Shown: positions 59,601 through 64,000 of the stretch, in pieces | How positions within the stretch are numbered: position 1 is the first letter of the stretch | Layout: the number at the start of each line of letters is the position of its first letter | Assembly: GCA_018241125.1 (NCBI GenBank) | Contig: JAFEEL010000013.1 | Span: 62,001 to 126,000, forward strand | DNA length: 64,000 nt | From: Pseudomonadota bacterium | GTDB lineage: Bacteria; Pseudomonadota; Gammaproteobacteria; Xanthomonadales; Xanthomonadaceae | Direction: 5' to 3' | The notes under the pieces: generated by a model | Database searches by the model: none | What the model was told of the DNA's origin: nothing | Seen by the model: the letters and a program-made list of their open reading frames with translations, nothing else | Made by a program: the position numbers and the translations under genes

Positions 59601-60448
59601 CCGGCCAGTGCAGCCACGCGTTGCGTATCGAGCCCGTGGGCCGTCGCCGACAGCGACCAGTCCGGCACGCGCTGGCCGTTGTCCAGCGTCAGCTTGACCG
59701 CCAGCGGAGCCGGCGCATGCCCGGACACCGAGAGCACGAAGTGTTGCAAATCGCCGCCGGCGATCAGGTGCAGATCGGCCGCATCGGCACCCGCCGGTGC
59801 TTGCCACTGCGCGGCGATCCGCGTGGCGTACGACCGCCGCGCATTCATCGCCCCGTCGATGCGGAACTCACCGCGATCGGTGCTGGCGATGAGCCGGTCG
59901 ATGCGCAAGCGTCCCGGTGCCAGCAGCGCGCCGCCGTGCGCGGTGGCGATGGTGAGCAACGGCGTGCGTTCGCGACTGATGCGCACAGTACGAACGTCGA
60001 TCTGTGCCACGTCAAGCGTGATCGGCAGATCGAACTTCGGCAGCACATCCGGCCAACGCGGTGGCGGCTGCGGGGTGTGGTCGATGGGCAGATCGAGCGT
60101 GGCGTCGTCCACGCGCAACGCATCCAACCGCACGCGGTCGCGCAGCAGCGGCAGCCAACGCGGCTCGAGTGACACACGCTTGGCGCTGAAGGTCACGCCG
60201 TCGTGTTGAAAACGCAGCCCGTGCAGGGTGAGCGAGCGGCCCAGCACGCCATCAGCGCGTTGCCATGTCAATGAGCCTTTCGGCAGAAAACGTGCAGTGA
60301 TGCCCAGTGCCGCATCGCGGCCGCTGGTTGTCAGCAGCAGCCATGCGAGCAGCAGCGCTGTTGTCGCGATGAGCACGACGATGGCGAACACCCATCGGCG
60401 CCAGCGCCTGCGTGTGCGCGGAACTGCTTGCGCGGCTGGCGTGCTCAC
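56684..60448 (-). CDS. tamB: translocation and assembly module protein TamB
   Basis: A 1254-residue AsmA-like inner-membrane protein spanning the periplasm to TamA, involved in outer-membrane protein assembly and lipid transport. An N-terminal membrane anchor (RWVFAIVVLIATTALLLAWLLLTT) is followed by about 850 residues of repetitive beta-helical sequence, and the DUF490 C-terminus (VRVRGSARRPQTQIVSTPAMDPSNALAYLVIGRPL ... KYLSPRLFVSYGVAL ... LKYLLRKGFDVSIES, RASVNWRIER). It starts with GTG overlapping the tamA stop as GTGA, indicating translational coupling. Length is typical. Confidence 0.93.
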   Translation of the reverse strand: MSTPAAQAVPRTRRRWRRWVFAIVVLIATTALLLAWLLLTTSGRDAALGITARFLPKGSLTWQRADGVLGRSLTLHGLRFQHDGVTFSAKRVSLEPRWLPLLRDRVRLDALRVDDATLDLPIDHTPQPPPRWPDVLPKFDLPITLDVAQIDVRTVRISRERTPLLTIATAHGGALLAPGRLRIDRLIASTDRGEFRIDGAMNARRSYATRIAAQWQAPAGADAADLHLIAGGDLQHFVLSVSGHAPAPLAVKLTLDNGQRVPDWSLSATAHGLDTQRVAALAGAADHDAAAAVAPWHIDLTANGTGGAAKLRGRIAQGERALTIAPSQLDYENGVLSAHPLALDMLDGRVRVTGRADFKPAAPTLDATVDLDRIAWRADPSAEPVRASGTLSVRGTLAAWQTNGMLDLRRSGEAARLALALDGDGTQATIHSLDATTPAGKLHANGHLRWSPALQWNADATLDRFDPGYLAPGFDGAVSARLQASGAHDALAGMALRAAIDGLSGTLRKRALGGSGTLEWAHDTGKADIDLRIGGSHVQAKGTFGSRFDLVTHLDPLRLDDLLLDARGSVSGRIVMQGALPLPALQGQLTGSGLQWRQYAAAHLALDGRIDDSGKYGALRVDADGIGGLAAITQAHLQFNGSPTQPRVTGNLAGSLGSLELSASAQRTKDVWNAQIATLRYAPTRGAAWTLSAPANLRIDARGSIALPSACLQSAAASLCAQADWPRRASAQARSIPMGWLDAWIARPDFDAHADGVTDLDVNIAPARGGFTGSAQLRSAQGALRLPSQPAHPLLGYSNLSVHAALDGPRVQATLSSDLSAGGHVQAQVTGGLAADAPLQGEASIDLRDVTWLELFSTDIAAPSGRFGGQLALAGSLAHPQLSGRLQLADFAAELPALGVALKDGHVQIDADASGAATISGALKSGDGSLAIGGGWRWDDFDAPLTVTLKGDNLRIADTPELEAVAAPDLQLGFAAGTLTVRGNVDVPTAKLDLERLDSTISPSPDVVVLDPRQKQPRSPLKVDVDLQLALGKHVTLKGFGLDGTLGGALRVRKPAGAGMTANGALDVGGRYAAYGQQLEIERGRLTYNGGGFDDPALDVLAQRQFDDGVTVGVRVRGSARRPQTQIVSTPAMDPSNALAYLVIGRPLQSADANETKQIGAASAALAVGSNLLAQKVATRLGLDSAGVGQSRALGGETFTVGKYLSPRLFVSYGVALAGTGEVLTLKYLLRKGFDVSIESAKENRASVNWRIER

Positions 60449-62178
60449 AGCTCCGATCCGATGTTCAGGTGCAGGTGCACCGGCGAGCCGGATTGGAATC
60501 CATGCGCGAGGTCGATCCGCACCGGCCCCACCGGCGAGCGCCAGCGCAGTCCGAAGCCAACGCCCAGATGCGAACGCGGCGCGTGCTCGAAGGCATCACC
60601 GTCGTCGGCGAACACCGCCGCGCCCCAGGTGTGCGTGAAGCGGTGCTCGAACTCCACGCTGCCGATCAACAGGTTCGGCGCGCCCACGTTCTGCCCGTTC
60701 ACGCGCGGGCCGATTTCCTGATAGCTGTAGCCGCGTACGGAGTTGTCGCCGCCGGCGTAATAGCGCAGCGACGGCGGCAGTTGGTTGAAGCTGCCGGTGA
60801 ACACATGGCCGAACTCGCCGCGCAACAGCAGACGGTTGCGATCACCCAACGGATGCATCCACGCCGCACGTGCGTGCAGTTGTGCGAAGTCCACGTCCGA
60901 GCCGATCGCGGTCGCGCCGCCGCTGGCATCGATGCCGAAGCTCCAGCCGCGCGTCGGATACAGCTTGTCGTCGGTGCGCGTGGTCTGCGCCGAAATCGAC
61001 GGAAACACCAGCGTCGCAAAACGATCCAGCCCCGGGAACGCGGCATCCTGATACCGCTCGCGTTGCATGTGCACGGCCGTGGTGAGGTTCCAGTGGTGCA
61101 GGCGACCGCTGCGGCTACCGACGATTTCAGCCAGCCGCGTATGCCCGGCGTCGGTGGTTTCGTCGCGCAGTTGCGTGGACAGCGCGTACCATCCATCCAG
61201 CCAGCCGAACGCCGGGATGCGATAGCGCGCCGTGACCAGCTTGCGGTTCTGCGCCCATTCCAGTTGCGAATCGAACTTGTCGCCGCGCGCATTCAACCAG
61301 CGCCGCTCGTAGCCCAGCGTCACGCCGGCGCCGCTGTCGGTCCCGTAGCTCAGGCCTGCGCTGTACACGTTGCGCTTGGCCGGCGTGGTCGTCACCGTGA
61401 TCGGCACTTGGCCATCGGCGCGGTGTTCGACATCCGGCGATACGTCGACCGAACCGAAGTAATCCAGGTCGGCCAGCGCCTGCTGGAAATCGAGCAGGCG
61501 GTCGGCGCGATAAGGCTGACCGGGCTTCCAGCGCAGCAACGGGTCGAGCGCGCCGGGCTTGAGTTGATTGGCAGCGAACGTGGTCGCGCCGAAGCGATAG
61601 CGCGGCCCGCTGTCCCAGTTCAAGTCGATGTCCGCTGAATGCGCGGCGCGCGTGACCTCGACGCGATGCGTGGTGGCATCCGCATCGAAGTAGCCGCGCT
61701 CGTTGAGGCGTCGCTCGACCTCCTGCTTGCTGTCTTCGTAACGACGGTGGTCGAGGACTTGCCCGATGTTCGGCTTGAAGGCAGCCACCGCCGGCGCGAC
61801 CACGGCATCGCTGGCCGCATCGCCGCGCACCGCGACGTGCTTGGCCGTCACCCGCACCGGCGCGCCCATCTGCACGGTGAATGTCACGTTGGTGGTTTGT
61901 TCCTCGCGCTGCACCTGCGCATCGACACTGGCGTCGTAATAACCGAAGGGTTCCAGCGCCGTGCGGATCTCCTGGGGTGCTGCACGCAGCAGGAAGGCCA
62001 GCCGTTCCTCGCTGACATCTTTGCCCTGTGTGCGCCGCAGCGACACCGACATCTCGGCGTTGCGCAGTTCATCGGCATCGGCGATGCCGACGATGCGTAC
62101 CTGCCCGACCTGCACCGCGTGGGCGCAGGGGGTGGTGAGTAGCAGGAGGAGGATGGTGAATCGGGATCCGCGGGTCAT
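60445..62178 (-). CDS. tamA: outer-membrane assembly protein TamA (Omp85 family)
   Basis: A 577-residue outer-membrane protein. A signal peptide (MTRGSRFTILLLLLTTPCAHA) is followed by three POTRA-like domains (EIRTALEPFGYYDASVDAQVQREE, EVERRLNERGYFDADATTHRVEV, DYFGSVDVSPDVEH) and a 16-strand barrel with the Omp85 lid-lock motif region YAGGDNSVRGYSYQEIGP and the C-terminal GLRWRSPVGPVRIDLAHGF. The ATG at 62178 is chosen because it directly precedes the signal; the frame extends to 62343 over the vapBC promoter without conserved residues. Forms a two-gene operon with tamB. Confidence 0.93.
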   Translation of the reverse strand: MTRGSRFTILLLLLTTPCAHAVQVGQVRIVGIADADELRNAEMSVSLRRTQGKDVSEERLAFLLRAAPQEIRTALEPFGYYDASVDAQVQREEQTTNVTFTVQMGAPVRVTAKHVAVRGDAASDAVVAPAVAAFKPNIGQVLDHRRYEDSKQEVERRLNERGYFDADATTHRVEVTRAAHSADIDLNWDSGPRYRFGATTFAANQLKPGALDPLLRWKPGQPYRADRLLDFQQALADLDYFGSVDVSPDVEHRADGQVPITVTTTPAKRNVYSAGLSYGTDSGAGVTLGYERRWLNARGDKFDSQLEWAQNRKLVTARYRIPAFGWLDGWYALSTQLRDETTDAGHTRLAEIVGSRSGRLHHWNLTTAVHMQRERYQDAAFPGLDRFATLVFPSISAQTTRTDDKLYPTRGWSFGIDASGGATAIGSDVDFAQLHARAAWMHPLGDRNRLLLRGEFGHVFTGSFNQLPPSLRYYAGGDNSVRGYSYQEIGPRVNGQNVGAPNLLIGSVEFEHRFTHTWGAAVFADDGDAFEHAPRSHLGVGFGLRWRSPVGPVRIDLAHGFQSGSPVHLHLNIGSEL

Positions 62179-62260
62179 CAGGGTGAGGATATACGGCAAC
62201 TCGCGCGAAGTGTTTCGTGGGCGTCGAGCCGGTGGGCAGCACCCGTTTGCACGAACGATT

Positions 62261-62290
62261 TTGACATCGATCAGTATACCGTAATACGAT
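62261..62290 (+). promoter_or_regulatory. promoter of the second vapBC pair
   Basis: A consensus TTGACA (62261-62266) and TACGAT (62285-62290) with an 18-base spacer. AGTAT (62273-62277) and ATACT (62289-62293) form inverted arms across the spacer and -10 box, a likely operator for the AbrB-type antitoxin. The whole segment is distinctly AT-rich. Confidence 0.6.
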
Positions 62291-62318
62291 ACTCTGGTCG
62301 ATCGAGCGGGGGCAGTGC

Positions 62319-62525
62319 ATGACTTCGGTTCGAGTGTCTCCAAAATATCAAGTGGTCATTCCGCAGGCGGTGCGCGAAGCGTTGGGGCTCGAAGCTGGCA
62401 CCCGGCTGGAGGTCATGCCCTACGAAAATCGCATCGAGATGATTCCGGTGCGGCCGGCCAGGAGCCTGCGCGGGAGCCTGCGCGGAATCGACACGTCCGT
62501 GCCACGCGAGCGCGATCGCACGTGA
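62319..62525 (+). CDS. vapB: AbrB/SpoVT-type antitoxin
   Basis: A 68-residue swapped-hairpin DNA-binding protein: MTSVRVSPKYQVVIPQAVREALGLEAGTRLEVMPYENRIEMIPV, the typical AbrB/MazE motif, followed by a short arginine-rich tail that would bind the toxin. A GGGGGCA lies before the ATG. The stop overlaps the toxin start as GTGA. It represses its own operon and neutralises the PIN toxin by analogy. Confidence 0.9.
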   Translation: MTSVRVSPKYQVVIPQAVREALGLEAGTRLEVMPYENRIEMIPVRPARSLRGSLRGIDTSVPRERDRT

Positions 62526-62896
62526 ACGTGATCGACTCGTCGGCTTGGCTGGAGTATTTTGCCGACGGATCCAATGCCAAGCATTTCGCGGCGGTCATCG
62601 AAAGGCCGGACTCGCTGCTGGTGCCTGCGATCACCTTGCTGGAAGTGTTCAAGCGCATCGCCGGACAGCGTGACGAATCCATCGCGCTGCAATATGTGGC
62701 GGTGATGCGCCAGAGTGCGGTGGCAGATCTGGATGCCGCGCTGGCGTTGCGCGCTGCGGCGCTCGGCCTGCGCTACAAGTTGCCGCTGGCTGACAGCGTC
62801 GTGTACGCGACTGCGCAGTCCGCAGATGCGCTGGTGTGGACGCAGGACGCGGATTTCGAGGGCCTTCCCGGCGTGAAATTCTGGTGCAAGTCCTAG
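62522..62896 (+). CDS. vapC: PIN-domain toxin, VapC type (second copy)
   Basis: A 124-residue PIN-domain ribonuclease starting with GTG. The acidic residues appear in NVIDSSAWLEYFADG, ITLLEVFKRI, LPLADSVVYATAQ and WTQDADFEGLPGV. It has little similarity in sequence to the VapC at 25284 outside the fold and is paired with a different antitoxin class, so the two modules were acquired separately. It overlaps vapB by four bases. Confidence 0.9.
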   Translation: MNVIDSSAWLEYFADGSNAKHFAAVIERPDSLLVPAITLLEVFKRIAGQRDESIALQYVAVMRQSAVADLDAALALRAAALGLRYKLPLADSVVYATAQSADALVWTQDADFEGLPGVKFWCKS

Positions 62897-62934
62897 AGCT
62901 GCGGCGGGCGACGGCTGTTCGGATCGGGGGCGCG

Positions 62935-64000
62935 ATGACGGAGTTCTTGCAGCGCTTGAAGGAACCCAAGCTGGTGCAGTGGGCGCTGGCCTACGTCGCC
63001 GCTGCGTTCGCGCTGATCCAGGTGCTGGATGTGGTCGCGCAGCGCTTCGGCTGGCCCGATGCATTGGAGAAGCTGCTGATCGTGGCGCTGGGGGTGGGGT
63101 TCTTCGTCGCCCTCGTGCTGGCGTGGTACCACGGCGAGAAGGGCGAGCAGAAGGTCACCCGGCGCGAGCTGCTGGCGCTGGCGGTGGTGCTGGCGGCCGG
63201 CGGCGGGGTGTTGTGGCACTTCGGACACCCGGCCGCAGGCCCCATCAGCGGCACCGATGGTGCGCGCCACGATGCGGTGCGCGCCGATGCCGGAAGGGCC
63301 AGCGCAGCGGCTTCCTCGGGCGCGCGCGATGCCAGCGCGCAGGCCATTCCCTCCAAGTCGATCGCGGTGTTGCCGTTCGCCAACGAAAGCGGTGAGAAAG
63401 ACCAGCAGTATTTTTCCGATGGATTATCGGAAGACCTGATCAACGCGCTGTCGCAGTTCGACGGGTTGAAGGTCATCAGCCGCAACTCGTCGTTCCAGTT
63501 CCGCGACAGCACCGACAGCAGCGCGGTGATCGGCATGAAACTGGGTGTGGCGCATCTGCTGGAGGGCAGCGTGCGGCGCGTGGGCAACAAGGTTCGCATC
63601 AGTGCGGAACTGGTCAACGCGGCAGATGGCAGAAACTTGTGGTCGCAAAAGTACGATCGGCCCTACGAAAGCCTGTTTGCGTTGCAGGACGAGATCACGA
63701 AATCCGTTGCCGATGTGCTGAAGGCGAAGTTGCTCGAAGGCGGTGGCGCGGTCGTGCAAAGCGATCGTCCACCCAGTGGCGACCTTGCCGCTTATGCCGC
63801 TTACATCAAGGGGCGTTCGTTGGATCGGCAGCTTGGCGAAACGCAATTGCGGCAGGCGATCGCGCACTTCGGGGATGCCGTCCGGATCGACCCGGAATAT
63901 GCCGCCGCGTATGCGGCAATGGCGCGTGCGTGGGTGCAGCTGGCCGCATACAACCTGGGCGGGTCCGCGGCGCGACAGGCTTACGCCAGCGCACGACTGG
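62935..64000 (+). CDS. TolB-like/TPR membrane protein, 3' end outside the window
   Basis: At least 355 residues. Two N-terminal hydrophobic segments (LVQWALAYVAAAFALIQVLDVVAQ and LLIVALGVGFFVALVLAWYHG) and a third (LLALAVVLAAGGGVLWHFG) are followed by a linker. Next comes the TolB N-terminal/FlgO-like domain (SIAVLPFANESGEKDQQYFSDGLSEDLINAL, LEGSVRRVGNKVRISAELVNAADGRNLWSQKYDRP), then helical repeats of the TPR type (FGDAVRIDPEYAAAYAAMARAWVQL). Such proteins are often misnamed adenylate cyclase because a cyclase or winged-helix domain can precede this region; none is present here. The start at 62935 is the first ATG after vapC. Function unknown. Confidence 0.82.
   Translation, partial: MTEFLQRLKEPKLVQWALAYVAAAFALIQVLDVVAQRFGWPDALEKLLIVALGVGFFVALVLAWYHGEKGEQKVTRRELLALAVVLAAGGGVLWHFGHPAAGPISGTDGARHDAVRADAGRASAAASSGARDASAQAIPSKSIAVLPFANESGEKDQQYFSDGLSEDLINALSQFDGLKVISRNSSFQFRDSTDSSAVIGMKLGVAHLLEGSVRRVGNKVRISAELVNAADGRNLWSQKYDRPYESLFALQDEITKSVADVLKAKLLEGGGAVVQSDRPPSGDLAAYAAYIKGRSLDRQLGETQLRQAIAHFGDAVRIDPEYAAAYAAMARAWVQLAAYNLGGSAARQAYASARL

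Noticed and set aside
56606-60172. Long plus-strand ORFs opposite tamB (639 and 543 codons)
   Set aside because: They have no conserved motif and cover exactly the TamB coding region, a common effect in GC-rich DNA.

Overview
The window is high-GC chromosomal DNA from a gammaproteobacterium, most likely of the order Lysobacterales (Xanthomonadales). The strongest pointer is the arginine cluster, which uses the acetylated route known from Xanthomonas and Xylella: an N-acetylornithine carbamoyltransferase, an acetylcitrulline/acetylornithine-type deacetylase and a fused N-acetylglutamate kinase/synthase. The gene orders tig-clpP-clpX-lon-hupB-tRNA-Val-tRNA-Asp-ppiD and leuS-lptE-holA-nadD-rsfS also fit a housekeeping chromosome. 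There is no phage, integrase, transposase or CRISPR array.

Layout. 1-1.2 kb holds the 5' part of cysS on the minus strand and a glycine-zipper envelope protein. 2.3-10.6 kb is the arginine cluster: argF', argG, argE-like, argAB, a GNAT gene, argC and argH. A possible leader ORF with a strong terminator lies just upstream. 10.7-12.5 kb holds a DUF47-pit phosphate uptake pair. 12.5-23.2 kb holds three M13 metallopeptidase paralogues, one with a destroyed zinc motif, mixed with an alkyltransferase-like protein, a rhomboid protease, a HigBA module, an FHA-like protein and a methyltransferase. 23.4-36.6 kb holds a beta-CASP RNase-like protein, a VapBC module, a queuosine precursor transporter, a DUF885 protein, a DUF502 membrane protein, two tandem membrane Ser/Thr kinases with SUMF1-like C-termini, a thioredoxin-TPR protein and an amidohydrolase. 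36.7-39.5 kb is an orphan two-component pair: a shortened KdpD-like kinase and a KdpE-like regulator. 39.6-45.3 kb is leuS-lptE-holA-nadD-rsfS. 45.6-46.5 kb is a five-tRNA cluster (Pro, Arg, His, Lys, Leu). 46.5-56.5 kb is the proteostasis block and mdh. 56.7-62.2 kb is tamA-tamB. It is followed by a second VapBC module and a TolB-like/TPR protein cut by the window edge.

The most unusual structure is repeat DNA rather than a gene. At least eleven short tandem arrays, most in a strict 7-base register, sit flush against gene ends. One supplies the end of the acetylornithine carbamoyltransferase. Two add low-complexity tails to both ends of argininosuccinate synthase. One ends exactly at the argH start codon and one exactly at the 5' end of tRNA-His. 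Several hairpin-forming REP-like elements are also present, including a composite one carried in frame inside holA and one just upstream of clpP.

All functional calls come from reading sequence motifs and gene order. No database search was run.
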